A program made the translations under genes and the position numbers. From Acidimicrobiia bacterium (GTDB lineage Bacteria; Actinomycetota; Acidimicrobiia; IMCC26256; PALSA-555): DNA of 64,000 nucleotides. Below, one piece after another: positions 49,723 to 58,408 of the stretch; positions within the stretch are counted from its first letter, which is position 1; each line of letters starts with the position of its first letter. The stretch spans positions 114,630 to 178,629 of the forward strand of contig JBBECS010000003.1 in assembly GCA_040881685.1 (NCBI GenBank), written 5' to 3'. The notes below the pieces were generated by a model. The model saw only the letters and a program-made list of their open reading frames with translations. It did no database searches and was not told where the DNA came from.

Positions 49723-50994
49723 GTGGTGCTCCGTCCCACGATTCCCGAGCTCGCGTCCACACCAGTGGTGATGCGCGCCGGGTCCACAACCATCGTCGCC
49801 GCGGATCCGGTCGAGGTCGTCACCGCACATCGCACGGACGCGCTGCGCGCGCTCGACGAGCTCACACCCGGCTGGTGGGCCGGCGTGCTCACCTACGACC
49901 TCGGGCGGTCGGTCGAACGCGTCACGTGCCGCCTCGCAGCCGACCCCGAGCTCCCCGATCTCGTGCTGGCCCGGTACGACGCCCGGCTGCTGATCACCGA
50001 CACCGGGACCAACCTCGTCGGATCACCCGATGCACGCTCACGGCTCGAGCGGCGTGTCGAGCGCGCGCCTCGTGTCGCGGATCCGACGCAGCTCGGGTCA
50101 GCGCGATCCACCCTGGAGAAGCACGAGTTCGAAGCCGGTGTTCGTGCGATCGTCGCACTCATCGAGTCCGGCGAGTGCTACCAGGTGAACCTCACTCGCC
50201 AGCTCGCGTGGGACCAGGGCGCCGATCCGATCGCGCTCTTCCACTCCCTCGCCGATCGCAATCCCGCACCCCATGCCGCACTCGTGACGCTTCCTGTCCT
50301 CCCTGGCGCCGAGACCGTTGTCGTGTCGTCGTCGCCCGAGCGGTTCCTTGCCTGGCGCGGCCGTGATGTGGAGACCCGCCCGATCAAGGGAACCGCAGTC
50401 GACGCGGCATGGTTGCGCGCGAGCGCGAAGGACCGTGCCGAGAACGTCATGATCGTTGATCTCGCGCGCAACGATCTCGGTCGCGTGTGCGAGTACGGAA
50501 CGGTTCACGTCCCGGAGCTGTGCGGCGTCGAGGCTCATCCGGGCCTGCACCACCTCGTAAGCACGATCCGCGGTCGTCTTCGCGAAGGCGTTGGACCTGG
50601 CGGACTCGTGCGGGCGACCTTCCCCCCGGCTTCGGTCACGGGCGCACCCAAGCCGCGCGTCCTCCAGGCCATCGAGGATCTCGAACCGACGCGCCGCGGT
50701 GTGTACTGCGGGGCGATCGGATGGCTCGATACCGAGCGCGACGAAGGCGACCTCGCCGTCGCGATCCGAACCTTCGTCGTGGACAGCGAGGGGACGCGCC
50801 TCGGTGTGGGTGGGGGCATCGTCGCCGACTCCGACCCGGCCGCGGAGTGGCGCGAGACCGAGCTCAAAGCCGCGCAGCTGCTGGTCGCCGCTGCGGGGCA
50901 GCGAGCAAACGGAGAGAGCGAGCTTGCAGGAGCGGCGAGCGTCCCGAAGGGCGGTCGCAGGCATCCCGCGACCGAGCGAGCGCGACCAGAGTGA
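49723..50994 (+). CDS. pabB: Aminodeoxychorismate synthase component I (PabB)
   Basis: 423 residues of the chorismate-binding fold: ESGECYQVNLTRQLAW, SSSPERFLAWRGRDVETRPIKGTA, ENVMIVDLARNDLGRVCE, FPPASVTGAPKPRVLQAI and GGGIVADSDPAAEWRET. The PIKGT motif favours PabB over anthranilate synthase. Makes 4-amino-4-deoxychorismate for folate with PabA (not in this window). The last 30 or so residues, after LLVAAAGQ, are encoded by IE-11 and lie beyond the usual end. Followed by pabC with a TGATG overlap. Confidence 0.88.
   Translation: MVLRPTIPELASTPVVMRAGSTTIVAADPVEVVTAHRTDALRALDELTPGWWAGVLTYDLGRSVERVTCRLAADPELPDLVLARYDARLLITDTGTNLVGSPDARSRLERRVERAPRVADPTQLGSARSTLEKHEFEAGVRAIVALIESGECYQVNLTRQLAWDQGADPIALFHSLADRNPAPHAALVTLPVLPGAETVVVSSSPERFLAWRGRDVETRPIKGTAVDAAWLRASAKDRAENVMIVDLARNDLGRVCEYGTVHVPELCGVEAHPGLHHLVSTIRGRLREGVGPGGLVRATFPPASVTGAPKPRVLQAIEDLEPTRRGVYCGAIGWLDTERDEGDLAVAIRTFVVDSEGTRLGVGGGIVADSDPAAEWRETELKAAQLLVAAAGQRANGESELAGAASVPKGGRRHPATERARPE
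50895..50993 (+). repeat. Intergenic element IE-11 (inside the 3' end of pabB)
   Basis: Contains CCC-GAA-GGG (50943-50951) and a hairpin with GGTCGC/GCGACC arms (50953-50958, 50968-50973) around AGG-CAT-CCC, followed by GAGCGAGCGCGACCAGA before the pabC ATG. A divergent copy, placed in the family by its loops and its stop-to-start position. Confidence 0.5.
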
Positions 50995-51830
50995 TGATCA
51001 TCTGCTTGAACGGGCAGCTCGTCGACGAGCACGAGGCGCGAATCTCGCCGTTCGATCACGGATTGCTTGTCGGTGACGGCGTCTTCGAGACGCTGCGCGT
51101 GTACGGAGGGGTTCCCTTTGCGTGGCGGCGCCACTACGAACGGCTCGTCCACTCGGCGCACGGACTCGGATTGGCCGTCCCCGAGCTCGCCGCGCTGCGG
51201 GCCGCGGCCGACGGAGTGCTGAACGCCAACGGTCTGCACGACGCGCGGCTCCGCGTGACCGTGACGGGCGGACCTGCGCCACTCGGGTCCGAGCGCGGGG
51301 ATGCACCACCCACCGTCGTCGTCGCCGCGACCGTGCTCAAGCAATGGCCGCCGACAGAGGCGGTCGCAACCGTGCCCTGGCCGCGCAACGAACGCGGCGC
51401 GACCGCTGGGCTCAAGACGATCTCGTATGCCGAGAACGTGCGCGCCCTCGCGTACGCGTACGAGCGAGGCGCGAACGAGGCCATCTTCCACAACACGCGT
51501 GGCGAGCTCTGTGAGGCGACCGGGTCGAACCTGTTCGTGGTGCTCGACGGGGTCGCGGTCACTCCGCCGGGCGACTCGGGATGCCTGCTGGGCGTGACGC
51601 GGGCACTTGTGCTCGAGCTCGGTCGGGAGCACGGCATTGCCGTCGAGGAACGCTCGTTGACGCCAGATGCGTTCGCCAGGGCACAGGAAGCGTTCCTCAC
51701 CTCCACCACCCGAGAGGTGCACCCCATCGCCAACGTCGACGACCGCGAGCTCCCTGCCGCGCCCGGCCCCGTGACGGAACAGCTCGCTGAAGCGTTCAAG
51801 GAGCTCGTCGCGACGAATCTGGATCCATGA
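50994..51830 (+). CDS. pabC: Class IV aminotransferase, probable 4-amino-4-deoxychorismate lyase (PabC)
   Basis: 278 residues. FDHGLLVGDGVFETLRVYGG, PLP Lys in AGLKTISYAENVRALAYAY, EAIFHNTRGELCEATGSNLF and FLTSTTREVHPI are fold-type IV signatures. Sequence alone cannot separate PabC from branched-chain or D-amino-acid aminotransferases; coupling to pabB makes the lyase that releases PABA and pyruvate the best call. Confidence 0.85.
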   Translation: MIICLNGQLVDEHEARISPFDHGLLVGDGVFETLRVYGGVPFAWRRHYERLVHSAHGLGLAVPELAALRAAADGVLNANGLHDARLRVTVTGGPAPLGSERGDAPPTVVVAATVLKQWPPTEAVATVPWPRNERGATAGLKTISYAENVRALAYAYERGANEAIFHNTRGELCEATGSNLFVVLDGVAVTPPGDSGCLLGVTRALVLELGREHGIAVEERSLTPDAFARAQEAFLTSTTREVHPIANVDDRELPAAPGPVTEQLAEAFKELVATNLDP

Positions 51831-51839
51831 CGCACGACG

Positions 51840-52595
51840 TCACGGGTGTCGCAAGTGGACCACGTCGCCAGCGGCGACGACCTCGCTGATTCCATCTTCG
51901 TTCGTGACGACCAGCCGACCGGCTTCGTCGATGTCGGTCGCGGTTCCCTCGATGGCGCGCGTGCCGAGGTCCACCCGCACGCGGCGGCCCAACGTTGCCA
52001 GCACGGACCGATATGCAGCTGGCACCCCGTCGAGATCGTCGAGCTGCTCGGCCAGACGATCGAGGAAGGCAGCCAACAACTCGGCTCGGTCGACCGGCCG
52101 GCCCGCCTCGAGGTTGCACGCGGTCGCGCGCTCGGCAAGCTCTGGGGGGAAGTCGACCCATTCCACGTTGCAGCCAAGGCCGATCACGACCGCACCGATC
52201 TCACCGTTGGCCGTCAGCTCGGTCTCCGCGAGGATGCCGGCCAGCTTCCGGTCCACCACGACGAGGTCGTTCGGCCACTTCACGTCCGCACGCAACGAAG
52301 CGACCTGCTCGACAGCCGCGCGCAACGCCACGGCCGCGGCCATCGTGAGCACATGGACCTGTTGGGTATCGATGCGGGGCCGCAGCAGCACTGACACGAG
52401 GAGCGACGATCCCGACGGTGCGCTCCACGTTCGCCCGCGACGCCCCCGGCCTGCCGTTTGGTGATCTGCGACTGCGACCAGTCCTTCCGGCGCGCCGCCG
52501 CGCGCCTCGTCGAGCAGCCACCGGTTCGTGGAATCGATGGTGTCGAAACGTCGAACTCGCCAGCGTCCGACCCGGCTGGCGGGTTCGTCACCCAT
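51840..52595 (-). CDS. birA: Biotin--[acetyl-CoA-carboxylase] ligase (monofunctional BirA)
   Basis: 251 residues. TIDSTNRWLLDEARGG, biotinyl-AMP loop QTAGRGRRGRTWSAPSGSSL, and VKWPNDLVVVDRKLAGIL with the catalytic Lys. No N-terminal HTH domain, so it cannot act as the classical biotin repressor. The substrate biotin carboxyl carrier domain is encoded by the adjacent divergent accA. Leaderless start from a promoter that overlaps that of accA. Confidence 0.93.
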   Translation of the reverse strand: MGDEPASRVGRWRVRRFDTIDSTNRWLLDEARGGAPEGLVAVADHQTAGRGRRGRTWSAPSGSSLLVSVLLRPRIDTQQVHVLTMAAAVALRAAVEQVASLRADVKWPNDLVVVDRKLAGILAETELTANGEIGAVVIGLGCNVEWVDFPPELAERATACNLEAGRPVDRAELLAAFLDRLAEQLDDLDGVPAAYRSVLATLGRRVRVDLGTRAIEGTATDIDEAGRLVVTNEDGISEVVAAGDVVHLRHP

Positions 52596-52601
52596 CGCCC
52601 G

Positions 52602-52607
52602 TAGGAT
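52602..52607 (+). promoter_or_regulatory. -10 element (TAGGAT) for accA
   Basis: TAGGAT lies 31 bases upstream of the accA GTG; the predicted leader contains AGGGG as Shine-Dalgarno. The hexamer overlaps the birA -10 by five bases. Confidence 0.5.
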
Positions 52608-52608
52608 A
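52603..52608 (-). promoter_or_regulatory. -10 element (TATCCT), leaderless start of birA
   Basis: TATCCT is followed by seven bases and the ATG at 52595. Together with the accA hexamer it forms TAGGATA, readable on both strands. Confidence 0.55.
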
Positions 52609-52638
52609 CGGACTTCGCGCTTCGAGCCAGGGGCTGCC

Positions 52639-54417
52639 GTGCTTTCGAAGATCCTCATTGCCAACCGCGGCGAGATTGCGGTGCGGGTCATGCGGACCTG
52701 TCGCGAGCTCGGCATCGCGAGCGTTGCCGTGTACTCGGAACTTGATCGCGACGCGCTCCATGCTCGGTTCGCCGACGAGGCACACGCGCTCGGGGGTCAG
52801 ACGGCGGCCGAGAGCTACCTGAACACGGAACGGATGCTGGAGATCGCTCGCAGCAGCGGTGCCGACGCGGTGCACCCTGGGTATGGCTTCTTCGCCGAGA
52901 ATGCCGACTTCGCCCGCGCCGTGACCGACGCCGGACTCACGTGGATCGGTCCGCCGCCCGAGGCAATCGAGGTCATGGGCGACAAGATCTCGTCGCGTAA
53001 GGCCGCGGCCGCGGCGAAGGTGGCCTCGGTTCCGGGAACGCTCGAGCCCATCGTCGGCGTCGACGACATCGTCGCGTTCGGCGAGGAGCACGGCTGGCCT
53101 GTCGCCATCAAGGCCGCCTTCGGCGGTGGCGGCAAGGGCATGAAGATCTGCGAGAGCGCCGATGACGCCGCGTCAGCATTCGAATCCGCAACACGCGAGG
53201 CGACGGCGTACTTCGGTCGCCCCGAGGCCTACCTCGAGCGCTACCTCACGCGGCCCCGCCACGTCGAGGTGCAGGTGTTCTGCGACACGCACGGCACCGG
53301 CGTATGGCTCGGCGAGCGCGACTGCTCGACGCAACGCCGCCATCAGAAGCTCATCGAAGAGACGCCCGCACCAGGGATCTCGGATGCAACGCGCGAGGCC
53401 ATGGGCGCGGCCGCGGTGAAGGTGGCACTCGCCTGCGGGTACGTGAACGCGGGCACGGTCGAGATGCTCTACCAGGACGAGGAGTTCTGGTTCCTCGAGA
53501 TGAACACACGGCTGCAGGTCGAGCACTGCGTGACCGAGGAGGTCACGCGCCTCGACCTGGTTGCCGAGCAGATCAGGGTGGCCAATGGCGCGCCGCTCTC
53601 GTTCACCCAGGACTCGGTGACGAGGCACGGACACGCGATCGAATGCCGGATCAACGCCGAGGACCCGTCGAAGCGGTTCCTCCCGTCACCGGGCACCCTC
53701 AGTCGCCTGCGTGTGCCGAGCGGGCCCGGTGTGCGCTGGGACGGTGGCTACGAAGAGGGCGACACCATCTCGCAGTACTACGACAACCTGATCGGCAAGC
53801 TCGTCGTCTGGGCACCCGATCGTGAACGGGCTACCGAGCGCATGCTGCGCGCGCTCGGAGAGCTGGTGGTCGAGGGTGTCCGCACGACCACGCCCGCGCA
53901 CCTCGCATTGCTCGCCGACCCGGTGTTCGCCGCCGGACAGCACTCCACGAAGTGGGTCGAGGACGAGTTCGACACGACCTTGTTCGCCGCCACGCCCGCG
54001 CCCGCCGCGGTGTCATCCGCGGGCGATGCCGAGGCCGCCACGTCTCCACTCGTCGAACGCGCGGTTCCGGTCGAGGTGAACGGGAAGCGGTTCTCCGTGC
54101 GACTCTGGCTCCCCGACGCGCCGGTCAGCGCAGGGGGTGGCGGGACGGGACGGCGTACGCCGCGGCCGCGGCCGGCCGCGGCCGGCAGCACGGGCGGCTC
54201 GGGCGACGGCGTCATCAGTGCGCCAATGCAAGGGACGATCGTAAAGGTGCTCGTTGCCGCGGGAGACGAGGTCGAGGCAGGACAGGCGTTGCTCGTGCTC
54301 GAGGCGATGAAGATGGAGAACCACATCAACGCGGTGGGGTCAGGAACGGTGAAAGAGATTCGCGTCGAGGCCGGCGACACGGTCGGCCCTGGCGACGTGC
54401 TGCTCGTCCTCGGCTAA
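52639..54417 (+). CDS. accA: Acyl-CoA carboxylase alpha chain (biotin carboxylase plus BCCP)
   Basis: 592 residues. Biotin carboxylase domain: ILIANRGEIAVRVMRTCREL, ATP-grasp AAFGGGGKGMKI, FLEMNTRLQVEHCVTE, then a Gly/Pro/Ala-rich linker and a BCCP domain with the biotinyl Lys in LEAMKMENHINAV. Typical fused alpha subunit of actinobacterial acetyl-/propionyl-CoA carboxylase; the beta (carboxyltransferase) subunit is not in the window. Propionyl-CoA use would fit with meaB nearby. GTG start. Confidence 0.94.
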   Translation: MLSKILIANRGEIAVRVMRTCRELGIASVAVYSELDRDALHARFADEAHALGGQTAAESYLNTERMLEIARSSGADAVHPGYGFFAENADFARAVTDAGLTWIGPPPEAIEVMGDKISSRKAAAAAKVASVPGTLEPIVGVDDIVAFGEEHGWPVAIKAAFGGGGKGMKICESADDAASAFESATREATAYFGRPEAYLERYLTRPRHVEVQVFCDTHGTGVWLGERDCSTQRRHQKLIEETPAPGISDATREAMGAAAVKVALACGYVNAGTVEMLYQDEEFWFLEMNTRLQVEHCVTEEVTRLDLVAEQIRVANGAPLSFTQDSVTRHGHAIECRINAEDPSKRFLPSPGTLSRLRVPSGPGVRWDGGYEEGDTISQYYDNLIGKLVVWAPDRERATERMLRALGELVVEGVRTTTPAHLALLADPVFAAGQHSTKWVEDEFDTTLFAATPAPAAVSSAGDAEAATSPLVERAVPVEVNGKRFSVRLWLPDAPVSAGGGGTGRRTPRPRPAAAGSTGGSGDGVISAPMQGTIVKVLVAAGDEVEAGQALLVLEAMKMENHINAVGSGTVKEIRVEAGDTVGPGDVLLVLG

Positions 54418-54425
54418 GCCCCCGC

Positions 54426-55787
54426 TCAGGACGCCGCGTCGGCGAGGGACTCGCTGAGCGTCGGGTGTACGAGCAGCGAATCGACGATGTCGCTGACCTT
54501 GAGGCCGGCGGTGACGGCGAGCGCTACGACCCCGATGAGCTCGGCTGCGTTGCGTCCGACGATGGAGCCACCGAGGACCACCCCGGTCGCGGGGTCAGAG
54601 ATGATCTTCACGAAGCCGCGCGGGTCGCCCTGGATGAGCGCCTTGGCGTTGGCGGTGAACGGCACCTTCGTGACTCGGATCTTTCGGCCGCTCGCGAACG
54701 CCTCGGCTTCGGCGAGCCCGACGTCGGCGATCTCGGGTTCGGTGAAGACCGCCGACGCGGCTTTGTCGTAGTCGAGGTTGCGGTGTGGACGGTTGTGCAT
54801 GCCCATGAGGTGCTCAGCGATCTTGCGGCCTTGCATCGCCGCGACCGACGAGAGCGGGAGCTTCCCCGAGACATCGCCGATGGCATAGACGTGGCGCTGG
54901 CTCGACACGCAGTTGTGGTTCACCACTACGTAGGCACCGTCGTCGAGGAGCACGCCGATCTCCGGAAGCCCCAGGCCCTCCGTACTCGGAACGGAGCCGA
55001 CGGCCAGGATCGCGTGTGAGCCCTCGATGACCCGTCCGTCTTCGCAGCTCACGCGCACCACATCGCCGTCACGGTCGATCGCCGACGCCCGCGCCCCCTT
55101 GAGCAGGGTGACGCCTCGAGCGAGGAACGCGTCTTCGAGCACTGACGCCACCTCGGCGTCCTTGATCGGGAGCACCTGCTGACGGGAGACGAGCAACGTG
55201 ACCTTGGACCCGAGCGAGGCGAACATGTGGGTGAACTCGACACCGGTCACACCCGAACCGATCACGATCGCGTGCTCGGGGATCTCGGGCGGTGGGTAGC
55301 AGTGGCGCGTGGTGAGGATGCGTTCGCCGTCGACCGCCGCGAAGTCGGGAACACGCGGCCGTGAACCGGTCGCGATGACCACGAAGTCGGCTTCGAGCTC
55401 TTCGAGCCCGTCGTCGGTCTCGGCGACGACGGTGTGGTCATCCTTGAAGCGCGCGGTTCCGGTGACCAGCCGTACACCTTGTGAGCCAAGAAGCTCGAAC
55501 ACCGACGCGTGCAAGTGCTTCTGGATCGAGTCGATGCGACGCGTCAGCGCTTGCACGTCGAGCGTGCCCTCGGCCCGCAGCCCCATCTCTGGTGCGCGGT
55601 GGAGCTCGCTGAGCTCTCCCCCGGTCGCGATGAGCGCCTTGGACGGGATGCAGTCCCACAGGTGCGCGGCACCACCGACGATCTCGCGTTCGACGAGCGT
55701 CACCTCGGCCCCGAGCGTGGCGGCGACCGTGGCGCACGCGTTGCCGGCGGGACCTCCGCCGATGATCACGAGGCGCGTCGTTGGCAT
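54426..55787 (-). CDS. lpdA: NAD(P)H quinone reductase of the LpdA type (flavoprotein disulfide reductase family)
   Basis: 453 residues. FAD motif IIGGGPAGNACATVAATLG, NAD motif VIGSGVTGVEFTHMFASLG, FAD C-terminal motif VYAIGDVSG, and a C-terminal dimerisation domain. The redox-active CxxxxC of true lipoamide dehydrogenases is incomplete: GGAAHLWDCIPSKALIA has only the second Cys. M. tuberculosis LpdA (Rv3303c) has the same loss and works as an NAD(P)H quinone reductase, so that function is inferred here. Leaderless start. Confidence 0.87.
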   Translation of the reverse strand: MPTTRLVIIGGGPAGNACATVAATLGAEVTLVEREIVGGAAHLWDCIPSKALIATGGELSELHRAPEMGLRAEGTLDVQALTRRIDSIQKHLHASVFELLGSQGVRLVTGTARFKDDHTVVAETDDGLEELEADFVVIATGSRPRVPDFAAVDGERILTTRHCYPPPEIPEHAIVIGSGVTGVEFTHMFASLGSKVTLLVSRQQVLPIKDAEVASVLEDAFLARGVTLLKGARASAIDRDGDVVRVSCEDGRVIEGSHAILAVGSVPSTEGLGLPEIGVLLDDGAYVVVNHNCVSSQRHVYAIGDVSGKLPLSSVAAMQGRKIAEHLMGMHNRPHRNLDYDKAASAVFTEPEIADVGLAEAEAFASGRKIRVTKVPFTANAKALIQGDPRGFVKIISDPATGVVLGGSIVGRNAAELIGVVALAVTAGLKVSDIVDSLLVHPTLSESLADAAS

Positions 55788-55793
55788 GGAACA

Positions 55794-55799
55794 AGGGTA
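55794..55799 (-). promoter_or_regulatory. -10 element (TACCCT), leaderless start of lpdA
   Basis: TACCCT is followed by six bases and the ATG at 55787. Confidence 0.55.
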
Positions 55800-55815
55800 C
55801 GCGAAGGCCTGTCGC

Positions 55816-55821
55816 TAGCCT
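55816..55821 (+). promoter_or_regulatory. -10 element (TAGCCT), leaderless start of galT
   Basis: TAGCCT is followed by six bases and the GTG at 55828. Confidence 0.55.
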
Positions 55822-55827
55822 TCACGT

Positions 55828-56766
55828 GTGCCCGAGCTGCGACACGATGCGCTCACCGGGCGCTTGGTGCTGGTCGCCGCCGCTCGGGGAGCGCGTCCAC
55901 ACACGACTTCCCCAATCACCCGCGTCGCAGATGGGGCCGCCGCATGCGCGTTCTGTCCCGGGCACGAAGCAGAGACGCCGCCCGAGATCGCGCGCTTGGG
56001 TGCGGGTGGACCGGGTGAACCCGGATGGCGCGTGCGCGTTTTCCCCAACCTGTACCCCATCGTCGGGGGCGAAGAAGCGGGGACGGGCGCGACCGGAGCG
56101 CACGAGGTGATCGCGTTGTCCCCGGATCACGACCGCGACTTCGGGGCGCTGACCCATGACGAGGCGGCCGAGGTGCTCGGCATGTTGCGGGATCGCGCCC
56201 GCGCCAACGTGGGCTCTGGTCACGAGTACGTCCAGGTCCTGATCAACCACGGCCGTGCCGCCGGGGCATCCATCGCCCACCCGCACGCGCAGCTCGTAGC
56301 GCTCGACTTCATTCCCCCCGCGGTCACCGTGGCGACGGAGCGGTTCGCCGACGCGGCGTCCGATCTCGTGCTCGCGGACCTCGCCGACGCAGTGGATCGG
56401 GAGCAAGGCGTCGTGGTCGGCGAGGAGGTGGCGGCGTGGTGCCCGACGGGATCCGCTTCCCCGTTCGAGATCCGCATCGCGGCACGTTGGGCGGGTGCCC
56501 GGTTCGACGAGGCCACCGACGCGCACGTACTCGGGGTGGCCGTGGTGTTGCGCGACGTGCTTGCGAGTGTCGCGGACGTGCTCGATCACCCGCCCTACAA
56601 CGTCGTGATCCATGGCGCCGACGCGCCGTCCGGCGCCCGATACCACTGGTGGGTCGAGGTCACGCCGCGGACCGCAGTGGTTGCCGGCTTCGAGCTCGGC
56701 ACGGGCGTGTTCGTCAACTCGGTCGACCCCGAGCACGCGGCAGCACAGCTCCGGGACGCGCGGTGA
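55828..56766 (+). CDS. galT: GalT-like nucleotidyltransferase (galactose-1-phosphate uridylyltransferase family)
   Basis: 312 residues. Zinc Cys pair in ACAFCPGHE, FPNLYPIV, and the active-site HIT-like motif ASIAHPHAQLVALDF (HxHxQ, with the second His as nucleophile). In the second half VIHGADAPSGARYHWWVEV. Likely a UMP transfer between hexose-1-phosphates; specificity for galactose is not certain. The downstream SRPBCC gene overlaps by GTGA. Confidence 0.85.
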   Translation: MPELRHDALTGRLVLVAAARGARPHTTSPITRVADGAAACAFCPGHEAETPPEIARLGAGGPGEPGWRVRVFPNLYPIVGGEEAGTGATGAHEVIALSPDHDRDFGALTHDEAAEVLGMLRDRARANVGSGHEYVQVLINHGRAAGASIAHPHAQLVALDFIPPAVTVATERFADAASDLVLADLADAVDREQGVVVGEEVAAWCPTGSASPFEIRIAARWAGARFDEATDAHVLGVAVVLRDVLASVADVLDHPPYNVVIHGADAPSGARYHWWVEVTPRTAVVAGFELGTGVFVNSVDPEHAAAQLRDAR

Positions 56767-57203
56767 GTGTGAGGATCTCGCAATGCGAACGGTTCGCCGC
56801 GCCGCCAACGACGGTGTGGCGCGCCGTCGAGGACATCTCGACCCACCCGACGTGGATGCGAGATGCCATAGAGATCACGCTCTTGACGGAGGAGCACGGA
56901 GGCATTGGCGCCGAGTTTGCCTGCCTCACGAAGGTCGGTCCCTTCCGGAACCATGATGTGCTCCGCGTGACCGAATGGGAGACCGACGCGGTGATGGGCA
57001 TCGCGCATACTGGCGTCGTCACCGGTACCGGGCGCTTCACGCTCACACCGGATGGCTCCGGCACGCGCTTCTGTTGGGAGGAGGTGCTGCGCTTCCCGTG
57101 GTGGATGGGCAGCGCCGTCGGCGAGCGGATCGCGAAACCGGTGCTCGGTCGAGTGTGGCGGAAGAACCTCCGACGGTTGAAGGCGATCGTCGAGAGCCGC
57201 TAG
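56763..57203 (+). CDS. SRPBCC-superfamily protein (START-like)
   Basis: 146 residues. CERFAAPPTTVWRAVEDISTHPTWMRDAIEI, VGPFRNHDVLRVTEW and a C-terminal helix with RVWRKNLRRLKAIVESR form a complete helix-grip fold for a hydrophobic ligand. Function unknown. Coupled to galT by a GTGA overlap, and its stop shares CTAG with the convergent meaB. Confidence 0.8.
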   Translation: MSVRISQCERFAAPPTTVWRAVEDISTHPTWMRDAIEITLLTEEHGGIGAEFACLTKVGPFRNHDVLRVTEWETDAVMGIAHTGVVTGTGRFTLTPDGSGTRFCWEEVLRFPWWMGSAVGERIAKPVLGRVWRKNLRRLKAIVESR

Positions 57204-58138
57204 CCGGCGACGAGGCTCGCGACCGCCGCGTACGGGTCGAGCGATCGGTCAGCGACGCGAGCCACGAGCTTCTCGAAGTCGTCCCCCGCGCACAGGTGGT
57301 CGACCTGCGTGGCAAGTCGGGCGTGCACGATCGATCGCAGCTCTTCGCGCACACGCTCGAACCGACGCTCGTCGAGGCGACCGTCGGCCTCGAGGAACGC
57401 TCGATGACCCACAACCGCGTCAAACAGCTCGTCGATGCCGCGGTTCTCGGTGGCGATCGTCTCGATGACCGGCGGCTGCCACGCCCGCTCGCCGCCGAGC
57501 TCGAGCATCTGGAGAAGGTCGCGCACGGTCTCGTCGACGCCGGGTCGATCGGCCTTGTTCACGACGAGCACGTCGGCGATCTCGAGCAGACCGGCCTTCG
57601 CGGTTTGCACCCCGTCACCCCAACCGGGGTTGACCACGACCGCGGTTGTGTCGGCGGCGCGGGCGATCTCGACCTCGACCTGACCGACACCGACGGTCTC
57701 GACGATCAGCCACGGCTTCCCCGCCGCGTCCAGCACCCGCAGCGCTTGCGGGGTTGCGAGCGCGAGGCCGCCGAGATGACCACGCGTCGCCATCGATCGG
57801 ATGAACACACCCTCGTCCGTGGCGTGGTCCTGCATGCGGACACGGTCGCCCAGGATCGCTCCGCCGGTGAACGGGCTCGTGGGGTCCACCGCGAGCACGC
57901 CCACCTCTTCACCATCGCGTCGTATGCGGGTGATCAGGCGGTCGGTGATCGTGGACTTGCCCGCGCCTGGTGCGCCCGTGATGCCCACCGTGTACGCGTT
58001 GCCGGTGTGCGGATAGAGGCGGGCCACCGCCTCGGTCGCTGCGGCACCTCCCGACTCGACGAGAGAGATCAGTCGAGCGACGGCACCGCGGTCACCCGCT
58101 CGCGCGCCGTCGACCAAGGCGCCGGCGTCGGGCGTCAT
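57200..58138 (-). CDS. meaB: Methylmalonyl-CoA mutase-associated GTPase MeaB
   Basis: 312 residues. G1 GAPGAGKSTITDRLI, DPTSPFTGGAILGDRVRM, G3 VETVGVGQVEVEI, G4 VNKADRPG: the ArgK/MeaB G3E pattern. Protects and reloads the B12-dependent methylmalonyl-CoA mutase, which is not encoded in the window. Together with accA it points to propionyl-CoA/methylmalonyl-CoA metabolism. It lies six bases after the NifU-like gene. Confidence 0.92.
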   Translation of the reverse strand: MTPDAGALVDGARAGDRGAVARLISLVESGGAAATEAVARLYPHTGNAYTVGITGAPGAGKSTITDRLITRIRRDGEEVGVLAVDPTSPFTGGAILGDRVRMQDHATDEGVFIRSMATRGHLGGLALATPQALRVLDAAGKPWLIVETVGVGQVEVEIARAADTTAVVVNPGWGDGVQTAKAGLLEIADVLVVNKADRPGVDETVRDLLQMLELGGERAWQPPVIETIATENRGIDELFDAVVGHRAFLEADGRLDERRFERVREELRSIVHARLATQVDHLCAGDDFEKLVARVADRSLDPYAAVASLVAG

Positions 58139-58144
58139 CCGGGC

Positions 58145-58408
58145 TCAGTACTCGGGGCTGTCGTCCACGTTGTCGGCCTCGACCGCGGTGATGCCAGGCA
58201 CGCGGTCCTTGATGATGCGCTCGACCCCGGCCTTGAGGGTCATCGTGGAGACCGGACACGTGCCACACGCGCCGACGAGCTCCACGTGCACAACGCCAGC
58301 GTCGTCGATGGTCTTGAAGACGATGTCGCCGCCGTCGGCCTGGAGCGCCGGGCGGATGGCGTCGATCGCCTCGAGGACGTCGGCTTCGGTGCTGGCGGTT
58401 GCGGTCAT
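58145..58408 (-). CDS. NifU C-terminal-domain Fe-S scaffold protein
   Basis: 87 residues. IRPALQADGGDIVFKTID and the CxxC cluster site VELVGACGTCPVSTMTLKAGVE. Binds or delivers [4Fe-4S] clusters. Standalone Nfu domain of normal length. Shine-Dalgarno CTGGAG upstream; a possible 19-codon ORF ends on its start codon (ATGA). Confidence 0.9.
   Translation of the reverse strand: MTATASTEADVLEAIDAIRPALQADGGDIVFKTIDDAGVVHVELVGACGTCPVSTMTLKAGVERIIKDRVPGITAVEADNVDDSPEY

Noticed and set aside
50535..51722. 395-codon minus-strand frame opposite pabB/pabC
   Set aside because: No recognisable domain, and both plus-strand enzymes show complete motif sets.
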